Shown piece by piece: positions 16,904 to 26,085 of a stretch of DNA of 64,000 nucleotides. Made by a program: the position numbers and the translations under genes. Origin of the DNA: Lachnospiraceae bacterium (GTDB taxonomy: Bacteria; Bacillota; Clostridia; Lachnospirales; Lachnospiraceae); assembly GCA_029067085.1 (NCBI GenBank), contig JAIEFE010000025.1:30902-94901 (forward strand), in the 5' to 3' direction. Within the stretch, counting starts at the first letter, position 1; each line of letters opens with the position of its first letter. The notes under the pieces are model-generated. The model was not told where the DNA came from. It saw only the letters and a list, made by a program, of their open reading frames with translations, and did not search any database.

Positions 16904-17731
16904 CTACATAGCCACTGCTTTTACATCATCCGGTTTTACATAATCCCTGCCTTCCAGAAAAGCCTTTGCCTGTGACGCCTTAACCAGAGCAAGCATTGCC
17001 CGCGGACTTGCGCCGACTTCAAAACGGCTTTCCTGCCTTGTCTGTTCGATCATGTCCTCTATATACGCAATAACAGACTCTTCCACATGGATTTTGCTTA
17101 CCGTTTTTTTCATCTCTTCAATACACCTGCCATCGCATACGGGTTGAATTTTTTCAGCCGTTTCCCCGTCCAAAAGCTGGCTGACCATTTTGATCGCCTG
17201 CTTCCTGTCCGGATAGCCAATAGACAATTTCATCATAAAACGATCCATCTGTGCCTCCGGCAAAGGGTAGGTACCAATATACTCCACGGGATTTTGCGTT
17301 GCGATCACCATAAAAGGCTGTTCCAGTTGATAGATCACCCCATCTACCGTCACCTGATTTTCCGACATCGCTTCCAGTAAACTTGCCTGAGTTTTGGGGG
17401 ATGTCCTGTTGATCTCATCCGCCAGCACAATCTGATTCATCACAGCCCCCTTTTTGTATTCAAATTCTCCGGTCTTCATATTGTATATAGAAGTTCCGAC
17501 TACATCTCCCGGCAAAGTATCCGGCGTAAACTGGATTCTGCCAAAACTGCATTCCAGGGTATGGGCAAAGCATTTTGCCAGCGTAGTTTTCCCCACCCCC
17601 GGCACATCTTCCAGCAATACATGACCGCCTGTCAACAGGCAGATCAGTACATCTCGTACTACTTCCTGCTTTCCGATAAAAACATGATTTATCATCTCTT
17701 CAATTTTTTTTACAGTTTCAAATTGTTCCAT
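16904..17731 (-). CDS. MoxR-family AAA+ ATPase, cut short by an in-frame TAG
   Basis: 275 residues from the ATG at 17731; GAGAGGG lies before it, and the open frame further upstream has no ribosome site. AAA+ core: Walker A 'EDVPGVGKTTLAK', Walker B 'QIVLADEINRTSPKTQASLLEAM', sensor 1 'MVIATQNPVE', arginine finger region 'EAQMDRFMMKL', and a C-terminal lid with 'GASPRAMLALVKASQAKAFLEGRDYVKPDDVKAVAM'-like helices, of which the last is lost. The reading frame stops at TAG while clear MoxR sequence continues for 34 codons. The ATPase core is whole, so the truncated protein could still act; a full-length product would need readthrough or suppression. First gene of the MoxR-DUF58-TgpA operon. Confidence 0.88.
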   Translation of the reverse strand: MEQFETVKKIEEMINHVFIGKQEVVRDVLICLLTGGHVLLEDVPGVGKTTLAKCFAHTLECSFGRIQFTPDTLPGDVVGTSIYNMKTGEFEYKKGAVMNQIVLADEINRTSPKTQASLLEAMSENQVTVDGVIYQLEQPFMVIATQNPVEYIGTYPLPEAQMDRFMMKLSIGYPDRKQAIKMVSQLLDGETAEKIQPVCDGRCIEEMKKTVSKIHVEESVIAYIEDMIEQTRQESRFEVGASPRAMLALVKASQAKAFLEGRDYVKPDDVKAVAM

Positions 17732-17889
17732 AATCCCTCTCCCAATCCATGAACTTTTCCTGCATTTTAAAAACTCATTTGCATTTGTCACGAAACATAC
17801 TGCAACAATCTTTCCTATATTTTCAATTATACAAAATTCCTGCTGATTATAAAAGGCTTTGTAAAAAGTGAGCAAACCGCGTTTTTTCC

Positions 17890-17917
17890 TTGAAACTTCA
17901 AGCTGTTTGTGTATAAT
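17890..17917 (+). promoter_or_regulatory. Sigma-A promoter of the ABC-F gene
   Basis: TTGAAA (17890-17895), a 16-bp spacer and a perfect TATAAT (17912-17917), about 50 bp before the start codon at 17970. Confidence 0.75.
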
Positions 17918-17969
17918 AGAAGGAGTTACTGTAAAACTTCAAAAATATAGAAAAACAGAGGGTTTTAAC

Positions 17970-19610
17970 ATGATACAGGCAAACAATGTAACTTTACGCG
18001 TAGGAAAGAAAGCACTCTTCGAGGACGTTAACATCAAGTTCACCGAGGGAAACTGCTACGGATTGATCGGCGCCAACGGCGCTGGAAAATCCACTTTCCT
18101 GAAAATTCTCTCCGGCGTGCTGGAGACCACAAACGGCGATGTGTCGATCACACCCGGCCAGCGGCTCTCCGTTCTGGAGCAGGATCACTTCAAATATGAC
18201 GCTTATCCTGTCATGGATACGGTCATCATGGGCAATGAGCGGCTCTACCAGATCATGAAGGAAAAGGATGCCATCTACGCCAAGGAGGATTTCTCCGATG
18301 AGGACGGCATCCGCGCAAGCGAATTGGAGGCGGAGTTTGCAGAGATGGACGGCTGGGATGCAGAATCAAATGCCGCCATGCTCTTAAACGGTCTTGGTGT
18401 CGATACCGATCTCCACTACAGTCAGATGGCTGACTTAAACGGTAACGAAAAGGTCAAAGTGCTTCTCGCCAAGGCGCTCTTCGGAAACCCTGATATCCTG
18501 CTTCTGGACGAGCCTACCAACCATCTGGATCTGGACGCCATCGCATGGCTGGAAGAATTCCTGATCAACTTTGAGAACACCGTGATCGTGGTCTCCCACG
18601 ACCGCTATTTCCTGAACAAGGTCTGCACCCACACGGCTGACATCGACTACGGCAAGATCCAGCTCTATGCGGGCAACTATGATTTCTGGTACGAGTCCAG
18701 CCAGCTGATCATCAAGCAGCGCAAGGAAGCAAATAAAAAGAAGGAGGAGCAGATCAAGGAGCTGCAGGAATTTATCTCCCGCTTCTCCGCCAACGCAAGT
18801 AAATCCAAGCAGGCAACCTCCAGAAAGCGTGCGCTGGAAAAGATCGAACTGGACGACATCCGTCCCTCCAGCCGCAAATATCCCTACATTGATTTCAGAC
18901 CCGAACGCGAGATCGGCAACGAAGTGCTCACCGTGGAGGGCTTAAGCAAGACCATAAACGGAGAAAAGGTGTTGGACAACATCTCCTTCATCGTCGGCCA
19001 CGACGACAAGATTGCCCTGGTGGGCGGCAACGAGCTGGCAAAGACCACACTGTTCCAGATCCTGATGGGAGAAATGGAGCCGGACGAGGGCACCTACAAG
19101 TGGGGTGTAACCACCTCTCAGGCCTATTTCCCGAAGGATTCCACCGAGGAGTTTAACAACGACTACACCATCACCGACTGGCTCATGGGCTATTCCCCTG
19201 TCAAGGATGTGACCTATGTACGCGGCTTCTTAGGCCGTATGCTCTTTGCGGGTGAGGACGGCGTCAAGAAGGTCAAAGTGTTGTCCGGCGGAGAGAAGGT
19301 ACGCTGTCTCCTCTCTAAAATGATGATCAGCGGCGCCAACTGTCTGCTCTTTGACGAGCCTACCAACCATCTGGACATGGAGGCCATTACCGCCTTAAAT
19401 GAGGGCATGAAGAAATTCAAAGGCGTGGAAATCTTTTCCTGCCACGACCATCAGGTGGTACAGACCACGGCCAACCGCATTATGGAGATCCTTCCGGACG
19501 GCACACTGATCGACAAGATCACCACCTATGACGAATATCTGGAGAGCGACGAAATGGCGAGAAAGCGTACCGTCTACACCAGCACGGCCAGTCAGGAAGA
19601 GGACGACTGA
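17970..19610 (+). CDS. ABC-F family ATPase (YbiT-like)
   Basis: 546 residues with two fused ABC ATPase domains and no membrane helices, so a ribosome-associated ABC-F protein is likely rather than a transporter. Domain 1: Walker A 'GANGAGKST', signature 'DLNGNEKVKVLLAKAL', Walker B 'ILLLDEPTNHLDLD', H-switch. A charged linker helix pair (about 245-310, 'KQRKEANKKKEEQIKEL') follows. Domain 2: Walker A is GGNELAKTT, with Ala where Gly is expected, a form I recall from this subfamily; signature 'VLSGGEKVRCLLSKMM', Walker B 'CLLFDEPTNHLDME'. The start at 17970 has a weak GGG site; the frame is open 34 codons upstream. It heads a plus-strand operon with the PHP and HAD genes. Confidence 0.93.
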   Translation: MIQANNVTLRVGKKALFEDVNIKFTEGNCYGLIGANGAGKSTFLKILSGVLETTNGDVSITPGQRLSVLEQDHFKYDAYPVMDTVIMGNERLYQIMKEKDAIYAKEDFSDEDGIRASELEAEFAEMDGWDAESNAAMLLNGLGVDTDLHYSQMADLNGNEKVKVLLAKALFGNPDILLLDEPTNHLDLDAIAWLEEFLINFENTVIVVSHDRYFLNKVCTHTADIDYGKIQLYAGNYDFWYESSQLIIKQRKEANKKKEEQIKELQEFISRFSANASKSKQATSRKRALEKIELDDIRPSSRKYPYIDFRPEREIGNEVLTVEGLSKTINGEKVLDNISFIVGHDDKIALVGGNELAKTTLFQILMGEMEPDEGTYKWGVTTSQAYFPKDSTEEFNNDYTITDWLMGYSPVKDVTYVRGFLGRMLFAGEDGVKKVKVLSGGEKVRCLLSKMMISGANCLLFDEPTNHLDMEAITALNEGMKKFKGVEIFSCHDHQVVQTTANRIMEILPDGTLIDKITTYDEYLESDEMARKRTVYTSTASQEEDD

Positions 19611-19612
19611 GC

Positions 19613-20515
19613 ATGAGAGCTATTGACCTGCACACGCACACCTGCAAATCAGACGGCAGCTACACTCCTGCTGAGCTTGTGGACTACGCCATCGAAAAGG
19701 GACTCTCCGCCGTGGCTATCACAGACCACGACACCATAGAGGGGCTGGACGAGGCACTCTCCCATGCAGAGGCCTTGAAGGAAAAAGACCTGCCCTCCAT
19801 CGAAGTGATACCGGGCATTGAATTTTCCACAAAATACGGGGAACAGGATGTGCATGTGGTGGGTCTCTACATTGCCTACGACAGCCCTGTCTTTCAGGAT
19901 GCTCTGGCAGGTTTCGTGGACTCCCGCACAAACCGCAACAGAAAAATGTGCGAGAATCTCCGAGGCGCCGGCATCGACATCACCTACGAGAAGCTGCAGG
20001 CGCGATACCCCGACTCTGTCATCACCAGAGCCCACTACGCTTCCTATCTGCTGGATGAGGGGTATGTCAAAAGCCGTCAGGACGCCTTTGCCATGTATCT
20101 GGGCGACCACACGAAATACTTTGTCCCCCGGGAAAAGGTGACGCCCGAACAGGCAGTCAAACTGATCCTCCACGCAGGCGGCATCCCCATTCTGGCTCAC
20201 CCGCCCCTCTATCACATGGGAAACGACAGACTGGATGCTCTGACCGCACGGCTGACAGCGGAGGGACTGATGGGCATCGAGGCCTTTTACAGCACCTACA
20301 GCAATCAGGATATCCGCGATATGCAGCGGCTGGCGGCAAAATACGATCTACTCCTAAGCGGCGGCTCGGACTTCCACGGCGCAAACAAACCGGGGCTGGA
20401 CTTAGGCAGCGGCTACGGAAAACTGTTCGTTCCGGAAGAGGTGCTTACGAAAATGAAAGAACGCCTTGCAAACATAAACCAACGTATGTTATTTCACAAA
20501 GGAACCTCCAAATGA
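19613..20515 (+). CDS. PHP-domain phosphoesterase (YciV/RNase AM-like)
   Basis: 300 residues, starting 2 bp after the ABC-F stop. The PHP metal motifs are clear: 'DLHTHTCKSDGS' at the N-terminus, 'AITDHDTIEG' near residue 40, 'VIPGIEFST' near 70, 'LAHPPLY' near 195 and 'SGGSDFHG' near 250. These bind a two- or three-metal site that hydrolyses phosphoesters. Length and motif order fit the YciV type, which removes the 3' phosphate from 3',5'-bisphosphonucleosides or trims RNA 5' ends (family knowledge). The next gene overlaps by 4 bp (ATGA), so translation is coupled. Confidence 0.92.
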   Translation: MRAIDLHTHTCKSDGSYTPAELVDYAIEKGLSAVAITDHDTIEGLDEALSHAEALKEKDLPSIEVIPGIEFSTKYGEQDVHVVGLYIAYDSPVFQDALAGFVDSRTNRNRKMCENLRGAGIDITYEKLQARYPDSVITRAHYASYLLDEGYVKSRQDAFAMYLGDHTKYFVPREKVTPEQAVKLILHAGGIPILAHPPLYHMGNDRLDALTARLTAEGLMGIEAFYSTYSNQDIRDMQRLAAKYDLLLSGGSDFHGANKPGLDLGSGYGKLFVPEEVLTKMKERLANINQRMLFHKGTSK

Positions 20516-21333
20516 AACTTCTCTTCACCGATCTGGACGATACGCTCCTAAACAATCAAAGTCAGGTCTCTCCCGGCACAAAGGTCTTTCTGGACGAGTT
20601 TTTAGCCGCGGGAAACCGTCTGGTGCTCTCCTCCGGCCGCCCGATCATGAGCGTCATGGAGGTGAAGGAAGCCGCAGGCTTACACCAGCCGGGCATTTTT
20701 TTAAGCGGTTCCAACGGCACTCGGATCTACGACTGCGACAGGCAGTGCACCATCCTGAAAAGGGGACTCCCGCTCTCCTATGTCTCCTATCTGCAGGAGC
20801 AGGCGAAAGCCCTCTCCCTTCATATCCAGACCTACCGGGAAAAGGACGGCGAAGAGGACGCCATCATCTCCCCTGCAGACGACGAAGAGGTTCACTATTA
20901 CAGGCAAAAGATCCACCTTTCTCTGAAATTTTCGGAGAATCTGGCGAACGCCTTGGATGATGAGCCTTGCAAGATGTTGGCTATAAGTTTACATAACTTT
21001 AACAAACTGGAGACCTTCCGCAAGAATATCGCAGACTGGGCAGAAAATAAGGTCCGCACCATCTATTCCAGTGACAAATATCTGGAGGTCATTCCCTGGG
21101 ATGCGGGCAAGGGCAGCTCCCTGCTTTTTCTCTGCGATCACCTGGGTGTCCCCGTCTCTGACACCTACGCCGCTGGGGATGCGGAAAACGACATCTCCAT
21201 GCTGGAAGCCGCAGGCTGCGGAATCGCCATGAAAAACGCCACGGACAAGGTAAAAGCCCACGCTGACGTCGTCACGGATCTGGACAACGATCAGGATGGG
21301 CTCGCTGATATGATGCGTAAATTGTTGAATTAA
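20512..21333 (+). CDS. HAD-superfamily hydrolase, Cof/YidA type
   Basis: 273 residues. Motif I 'LLFTDLDDTLL' with the DxD pair at residues 7 and 9, motif II Ser in 'VLSSGRP', a type-IIB cap in the middle, Lys in 'WDAGKGSSL' and motif IV 'AAGDAENDISML'. Such enzymes dephosphorylate sugar phosphates, flavin nucleotides or other small metabolites; the substrate cannot be told from sequence. Starts inside the PHP stop codon (4-bp overlap), so it belongs to the ABC-F/PHP operon. Its stop overlaps the stop of the converging small gene by 4 bp. Confidence 0.92.
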   Translation: MKLLFTDLDDTLLNNQSQVSPGTKVFLDEFLAAGNRLVLSSGRPIMSVMEVKEAAGLHQPGIFLSGSNGTRIYDCDRQCTILKRGLPLSYVSYLQEQAKALSLHIQTYREKDGEEDAIISPADDEEVHYYRQKIHLSLKFSENLANALDDEPCKMLAISLHNFNKLETFRKNIADWAENKVRTIYSSDKYLEVIPWDAGKGSSLLFLCDHLGVPVSDTYAAGDAENDISMLEAAGCGIAMKNATDKVKAHADVVTDLDNDQDGLADMMRKLLN

Positions 21334-21587
21334 GCTTCTATTATTAGGTATCTGCCGTCTCCCACGTCGAATACTTCCTCCGCTTCCAGGATTTCTTCCT
21401 CGTCGGCACCCTCCAGATCGACGCCCTCCTCCTCAAAGAACTCCCATACCTCTTTCACGGAATTTACCACGACAGCCATGCATTCCTCCAGAAAATTCTC
21501 TGCTTCCTCATAGCTTTCAGCCACCTTTTCCGGATAGAGCTGCAGCTGATTATCCAGAAAACACTGCACTACCGCCTCATCAAACAT
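21330..21587 (-). CDS. Small acidic protein, unknown function
   Basis: 85 residues with about one third Asp or Glu and few basic residues; predicted helical, no membrane segment. It begins MFDEAVVQCFLDNQLQLYPE and contains 'EEAENFLEECMAVV'. SD GAAGGGGG lies upstream. It lies 74 bp after maf on the same strand and converges with the HAD gene, the two stop codons overlapping. Not recognised. Length, ribosome site and codon use argue that it is real. Confidence 0.7.
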   Translation of the reverse strand: MFDEAVVQCFLDNQLQLYPEKVAESYEEAENFLEECMAVVVNSVKEVWEFFEEEGVDLEGADEEEILEAEEVFDVGDGRYLIIEA

Positions 21588-21661
21588 AAGCGCTTCCCCC
21601 TTCTTTTTTATATAGTTTACATAACTTTATTATTTCCAATCACAAACCCTGTCTCAGGCAC

Positions 21662-22249
21662 TCACAAAAGCCCGCGCTTCTTAAGTTCCTGACTTAGCCG
21701 CCCCACCGGGAGGCCGACCACATTGTTATAATCTCCGCAAATTCCCTGAATATGCGCTGCGCAAAGCCCCTGAATGGCATACGCGCCCGCCTTATCCATA
21801 GGTTCCCCGCTGTCCACATAAGTTTTGATCTCTTCATCGGTCATCGAATACATGGTCACATCCGTGCACTCGGAAAATGTGGCATACATGGGGGACATGT
21901 CTTTATATTTCCAGGCGATGGTCACGCCCGTGTAGACCTGATGGCTGCCGCCCTGCAGATCCTTGAGCATACGCGCCGCATCCGCCTTGTCCGCCGGCTT
22001 CCCCAGTATCTTTCCCCAGACGGAGACTACGGTATCTGCGCCGATCACAACAAAATCTTCCCTGCCTTCCGCGGACAATCTCCCACAGACATCCACCGCC
22101 TTTTGATAAGACAGTTCCTCCACCACCTCGTCCGGCTTCTCCTTCGTGACCTTTTCCTCGACGTCGCTCGGAATTACCTTGAAAGATATCCCCACCTGCC
22201 GCAGCAGTTCCTTTCGCCTCGGCGAAGCCGAAGCCAAGTATATTTTCAT
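21662..22249 (-). CDS. maf: Maf-like nucleoside triphosphate pyrophosphatase
   Basis: 195 residues from the ATG at 22249, where the family start 'KIYLASASPRRKELL' begins; the frame is open 17 codons further upstream without family sequence. The 'SASPRR' phosphate loop, 'VIGADTVVS' with the catalytic Asp, and 'PADKADAARMLKDLQGGSHQVYTGV' are all present. Maf proteins hydrolyse non-canonical or modified nucleotides such as dTTP, UTP or methylated bases and keep the pool clean; some also affect septation. Located 72 bp downstream of ppk. Confidence 0.93.
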   Translation of the reverse strand: MKIYLASASPRRKELLRQVGISFKVIPSDVEEKVTKEKPDEVVEELSYQKAVDVCGRLSAEGREDFVVIGADTVVSVWGKILGKPADKADAARMLKDLQGGSHQVYTGVTIAWKYKDMSPMYATFSECTDVTMYSMTDEEIKTYVDSGEPMDKAGAYAIQGLCAAHIQGICGDYNNVVGLPVGRLSQELKKRGLL

Positions 22250-22321
22250 AATTTCAGTCCGTCCTCCTTCCGAGTTTGAGGTAAAAACACAAACTCGCAA
22301 TGAAAATCAGTATGATCTGAA

Positions 22322-24451
22322 TCAGTCATCGTGGTGTGTCTTCGGTACAAACACTCTCTTATGCACCGTCCCGGTCTTTACTTTCGCAGCCTCTTTGGCC
22401 TCCCCACAGAAGGAAAGCTGCGCACTGTACAGCTCCTTCCCCCGCCTGTCGACCTTGCTGTAGCTGCCGTCCGGCTGTAAGACGTGCGCCTTCACCGTAT
22501 CCTTGAGCTGGCTCTGTAAAATGTGCCACAGCTTTTCCTGCAGGACCGGTTTTTCAATGGGAAAGAGAATCTCCACCCTGCGCTCTAAGTTTCTCGGCAT
22601 CCAGTCCGCGCTCGCGCAGTAATACTCCGGCGTGCCGTCGTTTTCAAAGTAAAAGATTCTGGCATGCTCCAGGAAATTCCCCACGATGGAGCGCACGGTG
22701 ATGTTGTCGCCGGCGCCGGGCACACCCACGCGCAGACAGCAGATCCCGCGAATGATGAGATCTATCTTCACGCCGGCCGCAGCGGCTTCGTAGAGGGCTT
22801 CGATCACCTCTTTGTCGCAGAGGGCGTTCATCTTTGCGATGATCCGCGCCGGCCTCCCCGCCTCCGCATACTCCTGTTCCCTCTGGATCAGACGGATAAA
22901 ACGGTCTTTCAGCCAGTAAGGCGCAAGAGAGAGCCTGTTCCAGCTTCTGGGCTCCGAATACCCCGACAGCATATTGAATACTGCAGTGGCATCCTCTCCT
23001 ATCATCTCTGAACAGGTAAAGTAGCCTACATCCGTGTAAAGCTTGGCCGTGGAATCATTGTAATTTCCCGTCCCCAGATGGACATAGCGGCGGATACCGT
23101 TCTCCTCTCTTCTAACAACAAGTGTTATTTTACTGTGTGTCTTCAGGCCGACCAGGCCGTAGATCACATGGCAGCCCGCTTTCTCCAGTTTTTTCGCCCA
23201 GACAATATTATTCTCCTCGTCGAATCTCGCCTTTAATTCCACAAGTACGGAAACCTGTTTGCCGTTCTCTGCCGCCTGCTCCAACGCAGCGATGATTGGA
23301 GAATTGCCGCTGACCCGGTAAAGAGTCTGCTTGATGGCAAGAACGTCCGGGTCTTTCGCCGCCTGCCTGATAAAGCGCACCACGGGTTCAAAACTCTGAT
23401 AGGGATGGTGCATCAGGATATCGCCCTCCCTGATCTTTTCAAACACATTCGCGTCCTCTGGAAGCTCCGGTACCGGCTGCGGCGGCAGATAATCATGCTC
23501 TTTCAGGTGATCAAAACCGTCCATCCCGTAGAGCTTCATCAAAAAGGTCAGATCCAGCGGCCCGCCTATCGCGTAAATATCCTCTTTGGGTATGGAGAGT
23601 TCCTCTCTGATCAGCTTCAGGAGACGACCGTCGATCCCCTCCTCCACTTCAAGTCGAATCACCTGACCCCACTGCCTCTTTTTTAACTGCTTCTCTATCT
23701 CCTGCAGCAGATCCTCCGCCTCTTCCTCCTCAATGGTGAGATCGGCGTTTCGCATGATGCGGAAGGGATAGCTGCACACGATATCATAGTTTAAGAAAAG
23801 TTTGTGAATATTGCGCTCTATCACCTCTTCCAGAAGAATGAGACGACGTTCTCCCTTAGCCGGAAGCTCGATCAGGCGTGAGAGGACACTCGGCACCTGC
23901 ACGGTGGCGAACTCAAGTTCCCCGTCCCCGTTCTTCTTCGTCATAAGAGCTCCCAGATTCAGTGACTTGTTGCGAATCAACGGAAAGGGTCTGGAGGAAT
24001 CCACCGCCATGGGCGTGAGTACCGGGTAGACATTGTCCATAAAGTAACTGTCCACATAGGCACCTTCCTCCTTCGTCAGATCCTCGTGATGGGAAACCAC
24101 ATGCAGTCCGTTTGCCGATAATTGCGGCAGAAGAGAACGATTATAGGCACTGTACTGCCGGTTCACCAGATCGTGCGTCTTCTCATTCACCAGAGCAAGC
24201 TGCTCTGCTGCCGTCATTCCGGCGATGTCCTTCTTCTTGTAGCCGGCATTCACCATGTCCTTTAATGACGCCACCCGTACCATGAAAAATTCATCCAGAT
24301 TCGAGGCAGTGATACTTAAAAATTTCAGCCGCTCGAATAGCGAGAGCTGCTTATCCCGCGCCTCCGAAAGCACTCTCTCGTTAAAAAGAAGCCAGCTGAG
24401 CTCCCTGTTTGTATAGTACTCGTCTCTGGAAAAATCCGCCTTCTGTGCCAT
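22322..24451 (-). CDS. ppk1: Polyphosphate kinase 1
   Basis: 709 residues. Makes inorganic polyphosphate reversibly from the gamma phosphate of ATP. N domain 'NRELSWLLFNERVL', head domain to about 320, then two phospholipase-D-like catalytic domains: 'DILMHHPYQSF', 'DPDVLAIKQTLYR', and the phospho-His region 'RRYVHLGTGNYND', followed by 'GIRPARI'-like 'GRPARIIAKMNAL' and 'IRGICCLR'. Start at 24451: AAGGAGG lies 11 bp before it; the frame continues 28 codons upstream, in which that ribosome site is embedded. It follows a Ppx/GppA gene by 94 bp, so synthesis and breakdown of polyphosphate are encoded together. Confidence 0.95.
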   Translation of the reverse strand: MAQKADFSRDEYYTNRELSWLLFNERVLSEARDKQLSLFERLKFLSITASNLDEFFMVRVASLKDMVNAGYKKKDIAGMTAAEQLALVNEKTHDLVNRQYSAYNRSLLPQLSANGLHVVSHHEDLTKEEGAYVDSYFMDNVYPVLTPMAVDSSRPFPLIRNKSLNLGALMTKKNGDGELEFATVQVPSVLSRLIELPAKGERRLILLEEVIERNIHKLFLNYDIVCSYPFRIMRNADLTIEEEEAEDLLQEIEKQLKKRQWGQVIRLEVEEGIDGRLLKLIREELSIPKEDIYAIGGPLDLTFLMKLYGMDGFDHLKEHDYLPPQPVPELPEDANVFEKIREGDILMHHPYQSFEPVVRFIRQAAKDPDVLAIKQTLYRVSGNSPIIAALEQAAENGKQVSVLVELKARFDEENNIVWAKKLEKAGCHVIYGLVGLKTHSKITLVVRREENGIRRYVHLGTGNYNDSTAKLYTDVGYFTCSEMIGEDATAVFNMLSGYSEPRSWNRLSLAPYWLKDRFIRLIQREQEYAEAGRPARIIAKMNALCDKEVIEALYEAAAAGVKIDLIIRGICCLRVGVPGAGDNITVRSIVGNFLEHARIFYFENDGTPEYYCASADWMPRNLERRVEILFPIEKPVLQEKLWHILQSQLKDTVKAHVLQPDGSYSKVDRRGKELYSAQLSFCGEAKEAAKVKTGTVHKRVFVPKTHHDD

Positions 24452-24545
24452 TTTTCTTATGGCCTCCTTTAATATCTCCATCGTAATATTACACTTGTTA
24501 TCTATTCTCTTATTTCCATCCGCACTGTCTCTCAAGACATCGGCA

Positions 24546-26072
24546 TTATGCCCGCTGCCTTATTACGGGACGGATGCTGTAGACTTCTTCGAAAAAGTCC
24601 GAACGCTTCGTAAACAGCCCTTTTTCCAGTGTAATGTCCACCGTACTCTCCACCGTGATGACTAGCTCACGCTCCTTAATGACAGCCTTTACATCCTTGA
24701 ACTTCTGCTTGTGGCTGCGATCCAGACCGTTTGCAACCTTCAAAATAGCCGTCAGCTTTGCGATGGTCAGATACGCTTCCCTGTCAATGGTGTCGCTCGT
24801 TCCCATTACTTCACTGTAGTCAAAGTCCATATGATTATACTTCACTACGTTTGCCACGATCTCCCGTTCCTTGTGAGAGAGACCGATGATCTCCGTGGAG
24901 AGGATGATATTGTAGGAGCACTCTCCCAGATTTACCAGACTGATATACTTGCCGCAGTCGTGTAACAGAGTGGCAATCCGCAAAAGCAGTCTTTCCCGCT
25001 TTCCGAGACCGTGTACCTTTTTCATGCTGTCAAAGATGGTCATCGCTATCTTTTCCAGCGTCTCGCCTCTGCGGCGGCTCCCCATGTAGCGCTTGCTGAT
25101 ATTCTGTGCGCAAGCCACGATATCCTGCTCGAAATCGTGCTCCTCTTTGATGATTTTATGCTTTTCGGCATACTCGTATGCCATACCGTCACAGAGCGTC
25201 ACACCCGGTGCCCAGATCAGGTGCGCATCCATCATACGGGCGATCCGGTTGATCAGCACGCCAGAGATGTAGAGAAGCGGTATGCTTTCCTCCGGCATAT
25301 CAAGAGCTTTAGCCGCCTGTTGGTTCGATTTCGTGCGAATCCGCTCCAGAAACCGCTCCACGGCCGGCGCCTCTACACTGCTCTCCTCAAGTCCTTCCAC
25401 ATTCTTTCCCACGATCGCGGAAATATAGTCGTCCACCACGATGATATTTTCGATCTGCCGATCCTTCATATATAATTTTTTAAATACCGCGATCTGGGAG
25501 CTCACCATCTCATCCAGAATTACTTCGTACTGTCTTGGGCTGATGTTCAGACGCCCCAGCCTGTCCTGCAGCCGCAGCACGCCCAGACGCATATTCTGAG
25601 TGGTGACCAGAATATCCTTCTCAAAGAGCGAGATCTGGATACTCCCGCCGCCGATATCCACGATAGCCGTCCCCTTCTCAACGATCCGGTTGAAGCGCCC
25701 TCTGGAAGCGATGGCCTTATAATTCAGAAAACGCTGTTCCGAGTTGCTCAATACCTCAATGCGGATGCCTGTCCGCTGAGCGATCTGGTCCAGGACGATC
25801 GCAGTATTCTCCGTCTCTCTGATGGCGCTGGTGCCGTAGGCTGTGTAATCATCCACCCGATAGCTCTTCATGATCTCCCGATAATCCCGCAGCACACCGG
25901 TCAGCTCATCCACCCGATCATAGCTGATCTTGCCCGCAGCGTAGGTATCCGTTCCCAGATCAATGCGATGCATGATATGGTCAATCTCCCGCAGGCCGTC
26001 CTTGGAGGATATCTCAAATATTTTCATGGCAAGCTCGTAAGAGCCCACCTCAATTGCTGCAAATGTTTTCAT
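24546..26072 (-). CDS. Ppx/GppA phosphatase with C-terminal HD domain
   Basis: 508 residues from the ATG at 26072 with GGGGAG 4 bp before it. The N-terminal ~300 residues are the actin-fold Ppx/GppA domain: 'AAIEVGSYELAMKI', 'YGTSAIRETEN', 'RIEVLSNSEQRFLNY', 'GTAIVDIGGGSIQISLF'. The C-terminal part is an HD domain with 'IATLLHDCGKYISL' and a 'VKYNHMDF' helix. The family hydrolyses long-chain polyphosphate from the end or converts pppGpp to ppGpp. The position directly upstream of ppk favours polyphosphate. Which activity dominates is not shown by sequence. Confidence 0.92.
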   Translation of the reverse strand: MKTFAAIEVGSYELAMKIFEISSKDGLREIDHIMHRIDLGTDTYAAGKISYDRVDELTGVLRDYREIMKSYRVDDYTAYGTSAIRETENTAIVLDQIAQRTGIRIEVLSNSEQRFLNYKAIASRGRFNRIVEKGTAIVDIGGGSIQISLFEKDILVTTQNMRLGVLRLQDRLGRLNISPRQYEVILDEMVSSQIAVFKKLYMKDRQIENIIVVDDYISAIVGKNVEGLEESSVEAPAVERFLERIRTKSNQQAAKALDMPEESIPLLYISGVLINRIARMMDAHLIWAPGVTLCDGMAYEYAEKHKIIKEEHDFEQDIVACAQNISKRYMGSRRRGETLEKIAMTIFDSMKKVHGLGKRERLLLRIATLLHDCGKYISLVNLGECSYNIILSTEIIGLSHKEREIVANVVKYNHMDFDYSEVMGTSDTIDREAYLTIAKLTAILKVANGLDRSHKQKFKDVKAVIKERELVITVESTVDITLEKGLFTKRSDFFEEVYSIRPVIRQRA

Positions 26073-26085
26073 AGCACTCCCCTTT

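Noticed and set aside
16904..16906. Amber codon as a pyrrolysine site
   Set aside because: MoxR proteins are not known to contain pyrrolysine and no pyl genes are in the window; a plain nonsense change is simpler.
18884..19093. Degenerate second Walker A of the ABC-F protein as an inactivating mutation
   Set aside because: GGNELAKTT keeps Lys-Thr-Thr and is, as far as I recall, normal for this subfamily.
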